A stretch of 64,000 bases of DNA, taken from assembly GCF_003674095.1 (NCBI RefSeq), contig NZ_RDBF01000001.1, positions 248,001 to 312,000 on the forward strand, read 5' to 3'. The notes under the pieces were generated by a model. It was given only the letters and a program-made list of their open reading frames with translations, was not told the DNA's origin and ran no database searches. This stretch comes from Aeromicrobium phragmitis (GTDB lineage: Bacteria; Actinomycetota; Actinomycetes; Propionibacteriales; Nocardioidaceae). Of the stretch, positions 30,449-39,067 are shown one piece after another. The position numbers and the translations under genes were made by a program. How positions within the stretch are numbered: position 1 is the stretch's first letter; each line of letters opens with the position of its first letter.

Positions 30449-31731
30449 GGTCGTGCCTCCTCCGGACTCGGCGTCGGCGAGGGGCTCGCACTGGGACTGG
30501 GGCGCGGCCGGTCGACGGCATCCTCGAGATTGGCGACGATCTGATCGGCCTCGGCCCGGCTGGCCGCGCTGATACCGGCCTCGACGCGGCCCTGCTGATA
30601 GTCGGGGAGGTCGTCGACGGTGATGTCGGTGACCTCGTGCACGCGGCTCAACGTGACGCCGGGGAGTTCGGCCTTGACACCGCGATAGATGGCGACCTTG
30701 CCGTCGTCGTCGGCGACGTAGTACTGCTGCTGGCTCCAGTCGTAGGCCCAGTAGGCCGCGCCTGCGGCGAGCGCGAGCAGGACGACCGCGCCGAGCACCC
30801 AGCGCAGCGCCCGCCAGCGGCTCGGTGGCCTGGGGGCGTAGCGCAGTTCCTCGGGGTCGGGCTCTCCGTCCTGCGGGGTGGTCGACAGGCCCGCACTGTC
30901 GCGGGTGGCCTCGATCTCGTCGGCGCCGCGGGGACGCGGAGCATCGGCTGCGGCGCCGACGATCTGCGGTGCACCGTCGGCGCACGCGAGTTCGGGATCG
31001 GCCTCGGCCTCGGCGTCGACGAACTCGGCGATCACGACGGTGACGTTGTCGAAGCCGCCGGCTTCCAGCGCCAGTCGGACGAGCTCGGCGGCGACCATGT
31101 CGATCGTCTCGAGCCGCATGGTGCGCTCGATCGTGGCGTCGTCGACCATGTCGGTGAGCCCGTCGCTGCACAGCAGGTAGCGGTCGCCGGCCGCCGGCTG
31201 GAGCCAGGAGAGGTCGGCGTCGTTGTCGTCGCGACCGAGGATTGCCCGCAACAGCAGCGAACGGTGCGGGTGGACGCGCGCCTCCTCGCTGGTGATGCGG
31301 CCTTCGTCGACGAGGCTCTGCACGAAGGTGTGGTCGGTGCTGATCTGGGCGAGACGGCCCTCGCGGAGGCGGTACACGCGGGAGTCGCCGATGTGCGCCC
31401 ACGCGAGCTTCTCGCCGTCCCAGACCATCGCTTCGAGCGTCGTGCCCATGCCCTCGACCGCGGGGTCGTCGGCGATCAGCTCGCCGAGCCGGGCGTTGGC
31501 GTGGTCGACGGCGATGCCCAGCGCGCTCAGGGCGTCGGTGTTCTCCAGCTCGCGGTCGAGCTCTTGGCGGATGACGCGCAACGTCTGGGACGAGGCGAGG
31601 TCGCCGGCAGCGGCTCCCCCCATGCCGTCGGCGATGACCAGGAGCCGGTCACTCGCGTACCCGGAGTCCTGGTTGTTCGAGCGTCGCAGACCGGTGTCGG
31701 TGAGCGCGACGTAGCGATAGGTGAGGGCCAT
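30445..31731 (-). CDS. pstP: PP2C-type Ser/Thr phosphatase PstP
   Basis: This 428-aa phosphatase reverses PknB signalling. The PP2C domain (1-240) shows RRSNNQDSGY, VIADGMGGAAAGDLAS, WAHIGDSRVYRLREG, LLCSDGLTDMV and the metal-binding GGFDNVTVV. A linker, one membrane helix (about 312-335), an extracytoplasmic domain and a Pro/Ser-rich end follow. The ATG is 3 nt after the fhaB stop. The architecture equals mycobacterial PstP. Confidence 0.95.
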   Translation of the reverse strand: MALTYRYVALTDTGLRRSNNQDSGYASDRLLVIADGMGGAAAGDLASSQTLRVIRQELDRELENTDALSALGIAVDHANARLGELIADDPAVEGMGTTLEAMVWDGEKLAWAHIGDSRVYRLREGRLAQISTDHTFVQSLVDEGRITSEEARVHPHRSLLLRAILGRDDNDADLSWLQPAAGDRYLLCSDGLTDMVDDATIERTMRLETIDMVAAELVRLALEAGGFDNVTVVIAEFVDAEAEADPELACADGAPQIVGAAADAPRPRGADEIEATRDSAGLSTTPQDGEPDPEELRYAPRPPSRWRALRWVLGAVVLLALAAGAAYWAYDWSQQQYYVADDDGKVAIYRGVKAELPGVTLSRVHEVTDITVDDLPDYQQGRVEAGISAASRAEADQIVANLEDAVDRPRPSPSASPSPTPSPEEARP

Positions 31732-31734
31732 CTG

Positions 31735-32226
31735 CTACTTCCGCAGCTCGACGATCGTCTTGCCCAGCCGCACCTGCGTGCCCATCGAGAGCGGGACGGG
31801 GGTGGTGATGCGCTGGCTGCCGATGTACGTGCCGTTCGTCGACCCGAGGTCCTCGACGAACCACTGTTCGCCGTTGGAGGCGAAGCGAGCATGCCGGGTG
31901 GAGACGTAGTCGTCGTTGAGCCGGATCGCGGCGTCCGTCCCTCGGCCGAGGATGATCGGATCGTCGCCGAGGGGAACGCTCTGCCCGGCATTGGGTCCGT
32001 CGACGATCTGCAGGAGGCTCGGCTGACCGCGCTTGCCGCGGCGGCGTTTGGCCGGCTTGCTCTTCTGCGCGGGCGCCGCCGACTTCTTGCTCGGCTTGGC
32101 GACCTGGCGGCTGGGGACGCGGGTTCCGAAGATGTCGGTCCGGATGACCGAGACCGCCGAAAGCACGAAGATCCACAGCACGGCCAAGAAGCCGAGCTTG
32201 ATCAGCGTGAGGGTCAGTTCGCTCAT
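31735..32226 (-). CDS. fhaB: FHA-domain protein FhaB (FipA-like)
   Basis: This 163-aa protein starts with one membrane helix (LIKLGFLAVLWIFVLSAVSV), a basic linker (KKSAAPAQKSKPAKRRRGKRG) and a C-terminal FHA domain with GRGTDAAIRL, STRHARF and STNGTYIG, which recognises phosphothreonine. In mycobacteria FhaB/FipA links FtsZ and FtsQ under stress. It lies 9 bp from fhaA and 3 bp from pstP, in one operon. Confidence 0.93.
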   Translation of the reverse strand: MSELTLTLIKLGFLAVLWIFVLSAVSVIRTDIFGTRVPSRQVAKPSKKSAAPAQKSKPAKRRRGKRGQPSLLQIVDGPNAGQSVPLGDDPIILGRGTDAAIRLNDDYVSTRHARFASNGEQWFVEDLGSTNGTYIGSQRITTPVPLSMGTQVRLGKTIVELRK

Positions 32227-32235
32227 GAGCGGGAT

Positions 32236-32964
32236 TCACCGGGCCTTGGAGGACGACGGGATGCGAACCGTGAGCGTAGTGTTTCCGAGCCGGATGTGCG
32301 AGCCGTCGCCCAACGGGCTGGAGTCGACGCGCCGTCCGTCGACGATCACCCCGTTGGTCGAGCCGAGGTCTTCGATGGCGACGGCGGGCGCGTCGGCCAT
32401 GCCGCCGACGCGCAGCCGGGCGTGGCGGCGCGAGATGCCCGGATCGTCGATCTTGAGATCGCTGTCGGAGCCGCGGCCGATGACGAGGCCCGGGGCGCTG
32501 ACCGGATGCTTGATGCCGCCGACCTCGAGCACGACCGCTGCCGAGCGCACCGACGTTTCGGTCATCCGCTCGTGCGGGGAGGCGTGGATGGTGGCGTTGG
32601 TCCGGCCCTCGACGGTGAAGCGCCCCGTGCGCAGCGCATCGTCGCGCTCGAAGGTGATGGCGAGCGATCCGGCGAGCGTGTAGTGCTGCTCATCGACGTG
32701 CTCGTGCACCAGTGTCGCGAGCTCGTCGGCGAGCGTGGACCCGAACGGCGTGAGCCGGTCATAGTCCGCCGGTGACAGGAACACCGTGAAGTCGTTGGGG
32801 ACGAGGATCCGGTCGCGGCTGAGGATGCTCGTGGAGTTGTCGATCTCGCGCTGGAGTGCCGCGGCGATCTCCACGGGCTGCACCGCGCTGCGGAAGGCGC
32901 GCGCGAAGGCCCCGGTGACTGCTCCCTCGAGGCGACGCTCGAAGCGCTGCAGGACGCCGGCCAT
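32236..32964 (-). CDS. fhaA: FHA-domain protein FhaA
   Basis: This 242-aa protein carries DUF3662 at the N-terminus (about 1-115; GVLQRFERRLEGAVTGAFARAF) and an FHA domain at the C-terminus (GRGSDSDLKID, ISRRHARL, STNGV). FhaA binds phosphorylated MviN/MurJ in mycobacteria and controls peptidoglycan precursor flow. The ATG at 32964 has AAGGAG 9 nt upstream. It is the first gene of the fhaA-fhaB-pstP-rodA-pbpA-pknB operon and shorter than mycobacterial FhaA because the disordered linker is small. Confidence 0.93.
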   Translation of the reverse strand: MAGVLQRFERRLEGAVTGAFARAFRSAVQPVEIAAALQREIDNSTSILSRDRILVPNDFTVFLSPADYDRLTPFGSTLADELATLVHEHVDEQHYTLAGSLAITFERDDALRTGRFTVEGRTNATIHASPHERMTETSVRSAAVVLEVGGIKHPVSAPGLVIGRGSDSDLKIDDPGISRRHARLRVGGMADAPAVAIEDLGSTNGVIVDGRRVDSSPLGDGSHIRLGNTTLTVRIPSSSKAR

Positions 32965-33037
32965 CTGCACTCCTTCACTCGGCGGACAGGACGGGTTTTC
33001 GCTTCGATCGTATCGGGCGGGCACACCCGGCCCGGTA

Positions 33038-33065
33038 TTCGACTCACGGGACCGACTGCTAGACT
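33038..33065 (+). promoter_or_regulatory. tRNA-Leu promoter
   Basis: TTCGAC (33038-33043), a 16-bp spacer and TAGACT (33060-33065) match a sigma-A type promoter about 40 bp upstream of tRNA-Leu. Confidence 0.6.
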
Positions 33066-33104
33066 CGCCTATCGGTCGTAGCGTCGCCTGACGGACGGCC
33101 ACAT

Positions 33105-33187
33105 GCGCGAGTGGCGGAATGGTAGACGCGCTGGCTTCAGGTGCCAGTGTCCGCAAGGGCGTGGGGGTTCAAATCCCCCCTCGCGCA
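33105..33187 (+). tRNA. tRNA-Leu (CAG anticodon)
   Basis: A class II tRNA with a long variable arm. Acceptor GCGCGAG pairs with CTCGCGC; the anticodon loop TTCAGGT has CAG at 33138-33140 between CTGGC and GCCAG; the T-arm is GGTTCAAATCC. CCA is not encoded (ACCC). Confidence 0.97.
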
Positions 33188-33192
33188 CCCCT

Positions 33193-33232
33193 GACGAAAG
33201 CCCCAGGTCCTCGAGGATCCGGGGCTTTCGTC
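33193..33232 (+). terminator. hairpin terminator after tRNA-Leu
   Basis: Perfect 12-bp arms GACGAAAGCCCC / GGGGCTTTCGTC (33193-33204, 33221-33232) enclose a smaller palindrome TCCTCGAGGA. It begins 5 bp after the tRNA. Confidence 0.85.
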
Positions 33233-33419
33233 GTCGATGTCGTCACTCGGGCGGCGGCACCGGCATCGGATCTGCAGGCAGCGCGCGACGAGGCATTGGT
33301 GGCTGCAGATCCGGCCGGACGCCACGGTCGATCACCTTATCGTCTCCAGGGCGATCATCCGAGCTGTGGCCGGTCTCACGTCCCGGGCAGTCCGGGTCGA
33401 TCTCGGCCATGCTGAAGGC

Positions 33420-34559
33420 ATGCCTCGCGTCCGACTTCGGCTGCGTCATGAGCCGAGCACCGACCCGTTGCTGGGGTCCCGCCTGCACATTGCGGTGCTC
33501 TCGGCCGCTGCCGCTGGATTGGCCTGGGTGCTCGGCAACGCCATCCCGTCGCCGATCGGTGATTACGCCTACTACGCACCACTCGGCGCCGTACTGGCGA
33601 TCAACCCTACGCTGGCCAACTCGATCCGTCGCAGCGTCCAGTTGTTCGGTGCATTGCTCCTCGGTGCCGCGCTCGGCTTCGGGTTCGAATTCGTTCCCCT
33701 GCCGGGGCCGCTCGGCGTCGCAACCATCGTGTTCGTCGCCGTGCTCGCCTCGGCCTGGGATGTGCTCGGTGCCGAGCGGTCATGGGTGATGACCGGGGCG
33801 TTGTTCACCTACGTTCTCGGTCGGGTCGATCCGACCGACTTCGTCGTCGGCATGGTCGCCCAGGTCAGTACGGGAGCCCTCATCGGCGTCGCGCTCACCA
33901 TGGTGCTGCCGCCGATGCCACTGACGCTCGCCCAGCGGCGGTTGGCGACGACGAGTGCCGAGGTCGCCGACCAGTTGGACTCCGCGGGTGCTGCGCTATG
34001 CGCCGAGGCCGGAGAGAACGAACAGGACGAAACGATCGCGCGCGAGATCATTCCCGACCTCCAACGACTGCGCACCACGATCGACGCGCTGGACGAGTCG
34101 ACCATCGGCAACCTGCGTGCCCGGCACTATCAACGCAAAGTCGAGCGGTACCGGGTGCAGGCTGACACCGTGGTGCGAGTCGGGGCGGTCGTGGAGAACG
34201 TTGTCTTCACGCTCGCGGAGGTGCAGTCCTCGTCGCAGCCGTGGTTGGAGCGCGGTAGCGACCTTTCACGATCGATCGCCGAAGTCCTGCAGCGGCTCGC
34301 CACGGTGGTCCGCGCGGTCGGCGCTGACGAGGACATCGACAAGGACGATCGGCAGGACCTCGAATCACGCGTCGACGAACTCGAGAGGACGATCCGGCAG
34401 TACCGGGATGACTCCACGTGGATACCCGGCGCCGCTCTGGTGCTCTCGCTGCGGCGGTGCCTCGGTGTCATCGAGCCGGAGCCCACGACCACGGTCGTGC
34501 CACCGCTGACGTCGCCTGGTCATCGCGAGGCGCGGCGCCGCCCGTTCAAGAGGCGATAG
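33420..34559 (+). CDS. FUSC-like aromatic acid exporter-type membrane protein
   Basis: This 379-aa protein has about six membrane helices in the first 170 residues (HIAVLSAAAAGLAWVLG to ALTMVLPPMPL) including the FUSC-type pattern YYAPLGAVLAINPTLANSIRRS, then a long cytoplasmic helical region. Relatives export aromatic carboxylates; the substrate is not known. The ATG at 33420 is used: earlier in-frame starts lie close to the tRNA terminator and add no family sequence. A CATGCT box lies 6 nt upstream. The 3' end overlaps the convergent APC gene by 40 bp. Confidence 0.75.
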   Translation: MPRVRLRLRHEPSTDPLLGSRLHIAVLSAAAAGLAWVLGNAIPSPIGDYAYYAPLGAVLAINPTLANSIRRSVQLFGALLLGAALGFGFEFVPLPGPLGVATIVFVAVLASAWDVLGAERSWVMTGALFTYVLGRVDPTDFVVGMVAQVSTGALIGVALTMVLPPMPLTLAQRRLATTSAEVADQLDSAGAALCAEAGENEQDETIAREIIPDLQRLRTTIDALDESTIGNLRARHYQRKVERYRVQADTVVRVGAVVENVVFTLAEVQSSSQPWLERGSDLSRSIAEVLQRLATVVRAVGADEDIDKDDRQDLESRVDELERTIRQYRDDSTWIPGAALVLSLRRCLGVIEPEPTTTVVPPLTSPGHREARRRPFKRR

Positions 34560-35779
34560 GCCACCCCGACCGCCAGCACGACGACGCCCACGCCGATCGA
34601 GGCGACGGGCAGGGTCGCGACGAGTGTCACGCAACCGACGAGGCCGATCACCTGCAGCGCTCGCGGGTACCGCCGATGCGCATGCTGTTGGGTGAAGGCG
34701 GCAGCGTTCGCCACCGCGTAATAGAGGAGCACACCGAACGACGAGAAGCCGATCGCCCCGCGCACGTCGGCGACCAGGACGACGGCGATCACGACGCCCG
34801 CGAGCGCGAGTTCCGCACGGTGCGGCACCCGATAACGCGGATGTACGGCAGCGACCCACCGCGGAAGGTCACCGCGCCGCGCCATGGCCAGACTCGTGCG
34901 GCCGATCCCCGCCATCAGCGCCAGCAAGGCGCCGAGTGCTCCGGCCAGGGCACCGAAGCGGACGAGGGGCGCGATCTCGTTCCACCGCGACGCCGCCGCG
35001 ACGTCGGCGAGGGGTGAGTCGGCGGCCGCGAGGCCCGCCGGTCCGAGCACGTGGAGCGCCGCGAGCGCCACGACCCCGTACGTGGCGAGGGCGACGGTGA
35101 GCGAGATACCGATGGCACGGGGGATGGTGCGAGACGGATCCCTGACCTCCTCCCCCATCGTGGCGAGGCGGGCGTACCCGGCGAAGGCGAAGAACATCAG
35201 CCCGGCCGCCTGCAGGACGCCGTAGGGGTCGAAGGCTGTGGTGCCCGCGTCGGCGGCGGACGGAGACGAGAACGCCGCCACGGTGAGCGTGGCCAGCGCG
35301 ACCAGGACGATCGCCACACCCACCCGCGCGACCGCCGCCGTACGAGTGACGCCGCAGTAGTTCGCGGCCGTCATCGCCAGCACGGCCACGACCGCGACCG
35401 CGGTGCGATAGGACTCGGGGGCCGTGTAATGCGCGACGGTCAGTGCCATCGCCGCGCAGCTGGCCGTCTTGCCGATGACGAACGACCAGCCGGCGAGGAA
35501 ACCCCACCACTCCCCCAGTCGCTCACGACCGTAGAGATATGTGCCGCCGGACTCGGGGTACTCGGCGGCGAGCTGGGCAGAGGACGTCGCGTTGGCGATC
35601 GCGACCACCGCGGCGATGACCAGCCCGAGCAGCAGCCAACTGCCGGCGGCTTCTGCCGCCGGGGCGAACACGGTGAACACCCCGGCCCCGAACATGGCGG
35701 CAAGGCCCAGCACGACCGCCTGCCCGGTGCCGAGCCGACGGGCGAGTGGTCGGTTCTCGTGCGCATCGTGCCTCACCAC
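34520..35779 (-). CDS. APC-family amino acid permease
   Basis: This 419-aa membrane protein with about 12 helices starts with the APC signature GLAAMFGAGVFTVFAPAAEAAG and contains EYPESGGTYLYGRERLGEW and FFAFAGYARLATMGEEVRDP. It is probably an amino acid or polyamine uptake system of unknown specificity. The GTG at 35779 lies exactly 6 nt after TAGCCT on the minus strand, so a leaderless transcript is likely. It overlaps the convergent upstream gene by 40 bp at its 3' end. Confidence 0.85.
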   Translation of the reverse strand: MVRHDAHENRPLARRLGTGQAVVLGLAAMFGAGVFTVFAPAAEAAGSWLLLGLVIAAVVAIANATSSAQLAAEYPESGGTYLYGRERLGEWWGFLAGWSFVIGKTASCAAMALTVAHYTAPESYRTAVAVVAVLAMTAANYCGVTRTAAVARVGVAIVLVALATLTVAAFSSPSAADAGTTAFDPYGVLQAAGLMFFAFAGYARLATMGEEVRDPSRTIPRAIGISLTVALATYGVVALAALHVLGPAGLAAADSPLADVAAASRWNEIAPLVRFGALAGALGALLALMAGIGRTSLAMARRGDLPRWVAAVHPRYRVPHRAELALAGVVIAVVLVADVRGAIGFSSFGVLLYYAVANAAAFTQQHAHRRYPRALQVIGLVGCVTLVATLPVASIGVGVVVLAVGVAYRLLNGRRRASR

Positions 35780-35867
35780 GTCCCGAGGCTAGTGGAGCCG
35801 GGCGTGGTGAGGCACGAGCGAGGACGGGCGGGGGCGAACGTTCATGAGGCGTTCACCCTCCCCAGGA

Positions 35868-36584
35868 TCAGCCCATCGTGTTGACGATGAGGCCGATGTG
35901 GGTGAAGAAGTTCATCGCCCCGAAGAGCAGGAACGCCACGCCGGTGATCCCCCACGCCCAGCCGATGATCTTCCACAAGCCGGATCGGATCCCGCGCAGC
36001 GCGAAGGGGAACAGGACGGCGCCGATGCCGACGAGCGCGATGAGGCTCGACATGAAGATCGCCTCGACGAGCGGCCACTCGGCGAAGGCTCCGGAGATCG
36101 GCTCCTCCGGCGGCGCCGCGAACAGCTGGTACTTGACGCCCGCGACGGCGATGCCGATGAGGCCGAGGCCCATGCCGAGCACGAAGACCGAGACCGGCCG
36201 CGCCACCTGCCGCAGGTGCTCGAGACCGCCCTCGGCGGTGAGCACGGTCCTGCCGCGGAACCACACGTACAGCGCCGCGGCGAGGAGCAGCACGCCGAAC
36301 GCGAGCGAGGTCTCACCGAAGATGATGTTGTCGAACGCGAAACCACCGGCGGCGAGCGGCCATGTCAGGGTCATGTGCAGACCCGTGGTGGTGAGGATGA
36401 AGCCGAGGACGCCGAACGCCAGGGCCCAGCCTTCGGGAACCACGTCGTGCGGGCTGCGGATGAGTTCGCGACCCAGCCAGACCAGAAGGATCAGGCCGGC
36501 GCCGACGGCGACCGACATGATCGTGTTGTACGTGGGCATCTGGGCCCAGTCGATGACGAGGCCTTCGTGTGCCAGGGCGCTCAT
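35868..36584 (-). CDS. DUF981 membrane protein
   Basis: This 238-aa protein has about seven membrane helices. The pattern MPTYNTIMSVAVGAGL near the start and LGMGLGLIGIAVAGVKYQLF later is DUF981. An AAGGAG lies about 9 nt before the ATG. It is divergent from a TetR regulator 91 bp away, which is its most likely controller. No function is known. Confidence 0.78.
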   Translation of the reverse strand: MSALAHEGLVIDWAQMPTYNTIMSVAVGAGLILLVWLGRELIRSPHDVVPEGWALAFGVLGFILTTTGLHMTLTWPLAAGGFAFDNIIFGETSLAFGVLLLAAALYVWFRGRTVLTAEGGLEHLRQVARPVSVFVLGMGLGLIGIAVAGVKYQLFAAPPEEPISGAFAEWPLVEAIFMSSLIALVGIGAVLFPFALRGIRSGLWKIIGWAWGITGVAFLLFGAMNFFTHIGLIVNTMG

Positions 36585-36675
36585 GGTGATCAGCTCCTTC
36601 GTTACAGCACCGGATTTCCGACGCCTTCAGAGAAACCATACGAGCGGATGAGTTATTCCCGGGTACCATGTCGAG

Positions 36676-37296
36676 GTGCGGGACGAGCCCAGCCGTGAGG
36701 GGCAGTACGGCGAACGAGCCATGGTCCAGGGCCGCGGCGCGGACAAGCAACGGCGCATGGTCGAGGCGGCCGCGCTCCTGTTGATCGACGAAGGCTTCGC
36801 GGCGATCACGCACCGCCGGGTCGCCGACGCGGCCGGCGTGCCCCAGGGCTCCGCCTCCTATTACTTCCCCACCCGCTCGAGCCTCGTAGCCACGGCGGTG
36901 CGAGCGGCAGAGGATCTGCGGGGACGTTCGGCGATGAGTCGTGCCGAGGCGCTGCCGTCGCGGCGGCGTTCACCGGACGACACGGCTCGGGAACTGATCG
37001 AGACGTTCTTCGCACCGCACGTGGACGAGCGCGTGGTGACCGCGCGCCTCGATCCCATGCTGTCGGCGCTTCGCGACCCCGCGCTGGCGCCGATCATGCG
37101 AGACGCGCGGCCGCGGCTGCTGGCGGCGCTGCGTGTCGTCCTCGATCGGTCCGGGTTCGACCACGTGGACGACGTCGACCTGATCGCCTATCTCATCGAC
37201 GCGGCCCTGCTCAATGCCGCAGGCTCCGGGGAGGAACGCGTGCTGGAGTTCGCGTCCGGCGTCGTCGGTCGTTTCCTGGATCACGATCGGCGCTGA
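36676..37296 (+). CDS. TetR-family regulator
   Basis: This 206-aa regulator has an N-terminal helix-turn-helix (ADKQRRMVEAAALLLIDEGFAAITHRRVADAAGVPQGSASYYF), with a 20-residue leader before it, and a ligand-binding C-terminus. The GTG at 36676 follows TACCAT (36664-36669) and 6 nt, suggesting a leaderless transcript; a Met 15 codons in is an alternative. It likely controls the divergent DUF981 gene. No clear palindrome was found in the 91-bp gap. Confidence 0.83.
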   Translation: MRDEPSREGQYGERAMVQGRGADKQRRMVEAAALLLIDEGFAAITHRRVADAAGVPQGSASYYFPTRSSLVATAVRAAEDLRGRSAMSRAEALPSRRRSPDDTARELIETFFAPHVDERVVTARLDPMLSALRDPALAPIMRDARPRLLAALRVVLDRSGFDHVDDVDLIAYLIDAALLNAAGSGEERVLEFASGVVGRFLDHDRR

Positions 37297-37334
37297 GGCC
37301 GGGACTTCCGCTCCGGCGTCGCTAGGCTGATCGC

Positions 37335-37787
37335 GTGACCGTACAGATCAGGGGCGTCGCCGCAGCGGACGAAACCGAGTGGTCGAGGCTCTACGCGGGT
37401 TATCGCGCCTTCTACCAGCTCGACAACGACCCGCAAGCGGTGCAGACCACGTGGGAATGGGTGTCGACGGCGCAGCACGGGTTCGTCGGCCTGGTCGCCA
37501 CCATCGACGGCACCGTTGTCGGACTCGCCAATCTCCGTCGGTTCGCTCGGCCGTCCACCGCCGCGCTGGGCTTGTACCTCGATGATCTGTTCACGGCACC
37601 GGAAGCCCGCGGTGCGGGCGTCGCGACGGCCCTGCTGCGCGAAGCGGCCGCCATCGCGGCCGGCGAAGGAGCGAAGGTGGTCCGGTGGATCACGTCAGCG
37701 GATAACGCGGCCGCACGCAGCGTGTACGACAAGGTTGCCACGGCCACTTCGTGGGTCACCTACGACATGGCGCCCGCTCCGCACTGA
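37335..37787 (+). CDS. GNAT-family N-acetyltransferase
   Basis: This 150-aa protein has LYLDDLFTAPEARGAGVATALL (acetyl-CoA-binding R/QxxGxA motif) and WITSADNAAARSVYDKV (motif B), the single-domain GNAT layout. The substrate is unknown. The GTG at 37335 lies 6 nt after TAGGCT, suggesting a leaderless transcript. A strong terminator follows 64 bp after the stop. Confidence 0.87.
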   Translation: MTVQIRGVAAADETEWSRLYAGYRAFYQLDNDPQAVQTTWEWVSTAQHGFVGLVATIDGTVVGLANLRRFARPSTAALGLYLDDLFTAPEARGAGVATALLREAAAIAAGEGAKVVRWITSADNAAARSVYDKVATATSWVTYDMAPAPH

Positions 37788-37851
37788 GCGGCCGCCTCGC
37801 GACGAGCATGGTGGTCGTGGCGATTACCTCGGTACCGGAGCGCACCCATGA

Positions 37852-37888
37852 CGAAGGGCCGTCCGAAGCGTATTCGGACGGCCCTTCG
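37852..37888. terminator. bidirectional hairpin terminator
   Basis: A perfect 16-bp inverted repeat, CGAAGGGCCGTCCGAA / TTCGGACGGCCCTTCG, with loop GCGTA, lies between the convergent GNAT and GlsB-like genes. Confidence 0.9.
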
Positions 37889-37899
37889 ACGATCGTGGG

Positions 37900-38163
37900 T
37901 CAGGCGCGCTTGCGTCCCGTGATCGCGTTGTAGGCGATCAGTACGAGGATGGCGCCGATGACCGAGCCGATGATGCCGGCCGCATTGGTGATATCGAACC
38001 CCTCGCCACTCAGCAGTGATCCGAGTGCACCGCCGACGAACGAGCCGACCACGCCCAGGATGAGCGTGCCGATGATGCCCATGCTGTCGTCACCGGGGAC
38101 GACAGCGCGAGCGATGAAGCCGGCGATCAAGCCGACGACGAGGAAGACGAGCAGACTCCACAT
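37900..38163 (-). CDS. GlsB/YeaQ/YmgE-family stress-response membrane protein
   Basis: This 87-aa protein of Gly-rich membrane helices has the transglycosylase-associated pattern LIAGFIARAVVPGDD, MGIIGTLILGVVGSFVGG and IIGSVIGAILVL. AAAGG lies upstream of the ATG. The family is induced by stress in E. coli; the mechanism is unknown. It follows the DUF4235 and DJ-1 genes on the same strand with 27 bp between, possibly one stress operon. Confidence 0.88.
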   Translation of the reverse strand: MWSLLVFLVVGLIAGFIARAVVPGDDSMGIIGTLILGVVGSFVGGALGSLLSGEGFDITNAAGIIGSVIGAILVLIAYNAITGRKRA

Positions 38164-38190
38164 AGGGTGCCTTTCTGTTGGAGGTATCGG

Positions 38191-38502
38191 TTACTTTCCA
38201 GGCCACTCACCGGTGGCCCTGGCGAAGGCGCGGGCGCCTTGGCGCTGCACGATCGCTCGCACGGCCGAGAAGATCGCGCCCTGAATGACAGCGGCGAGGA
38301 GGATCTCCTTGAACGGGAACTCCGACTGCAGCGCGGTGGGCGGGTCGCCTTCGGTGTTGGGGCTCACCCGCTTCCAGACCTGCTTGAAGACGGCGCTCGC
38401 CACCAGGCCCGCGAGGATCGAACTGATCAACCCGACCGGCTGATAGAGGATCTTCGCGGACTTGCTCGAACTCTTGGCCGCGGTGCGGGAGGCGGGGGTC
38501 AT
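38191..38502 (-). CDS. DUF4235 membrane protein
   Basis: This 103-aa protein has a basic Ser-rich start, one helix (ILYQPVGLISSILAGLVASAVF), the DUF4235 pattern WKRVSPNTEGDPPTALQSEF and a second helix (KEILLAAVIQGAIFSAVRA). The start overlaps the stop of the DJ-1 gene (ATGA), so the two are coupled. The function is unknown; the family is common in actinobacteria next to stress genes. Confidence 0.82.
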   Translation of the reverse strand: MTPASRTAAKSSSKSAKILYQPVGLISSILAGLVASAVFKQVWKRVSPNTEGDPPTALQSEFPFKEILLAAVIQGAIFSAVRAIVQRQGARAFARATGEWPGK

Positions 38503-39053
38503 CGAGAACCCACCACCTGAACAAGTTTCGCGTTGAACGCCTCGAGGTCATCGGGATTGCGTGACGTGATGAGATCGAACCCCTGGGAGGTGTCGTGACT
38601 GACCTGCTCGTCCACCCAGGTGCCCCCGGCGTTGGTGATGTCGGTCCGCAGGCTCGGGTAGGAGGTGAGCGTGGCGCCCTTGGCCACGCCCGATTCGACC
38701 AGCGCCCACGGTCCGTGGCAGATCGCCGCGATCGGCTTGCCGGCCGACGCGAAGTTCCGGACGACATCGAGCGCCTGGTCGTTGAGACGCAGGGTGTCGC
38801 CGTTGACGGTTCCGCCGGGGATCACGAGGGCGTCGAACTGATCGACCTCGATATCCTCGATGGTCATGTCAGGCGTGAAGACCTGGTCCTTGTCGACGTC
38901 GCCGACCATGGACTGCACCTCATCGCGCTGCGGTGCCGCGTGGACCGGCGTGCCGCCGGCGGCGATGATCGCGTCGCACGGCGAGGTCAGTTCGACCTTC
39001 TCGACGCCGGTCTGCGACGTCATGACGACGATGTTCTTGCCCTCGAGACTCAT
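38499..39053 (-). CDS. DJ-1/PfpI-family protein (type 1 glutamine amidotransferase fold)
   Basis: This 184-aa protein has the nucleophile elbow AAICHGPWAL with Cys112-His113 and the conserved acidic residue in GVEKVELTSP (Glu18), plus DALVIPGGTVNGDTLR. Relatives act as protein/nucleotide deglycases or Hsp31/PfpI-like proteins; the exact activity is unknown. The ATG at 39053 has GGGGGA 5 nt upstream. The TGA overlaps the DUF4235 start. Confidence 0.88.
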   Translation of the reverse strand: MSLEGKNIVVMTSQTGVEKVELTSPCDAIIAAGGTPVHAAPQRDEVQSMVGDVDKDQVFTPDMTIEDIEVDQFDALVIPGGTVNGDTLRLNDQALDVVRNFASAGKPIAAICHGPWALVESGVAKGATLTSYPSLRTDITNAGGTWVDEQVSHDTSQGFDLITSRNPDDLEAFNAKLVQVVGSR

Positions 39054-39067
39054 CAGATCCCCCCAGT

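Noticed and set aside
29078-31402. A 774-codon frame for rodA extending through pstP
   Set aside because: The first 318 codons overlap pstP out of frame and are Arg-rich. The GTGA overlap at 30445-30448 fixes the start.
33237-33419. N-terminal extension of the FUSC-like gene
   Set aside because: The stretch follows directly on the tRNA-Leu terminator, has no family similarity and no ribosome binding site, while ATG 33420 begins just before the membrane domain.
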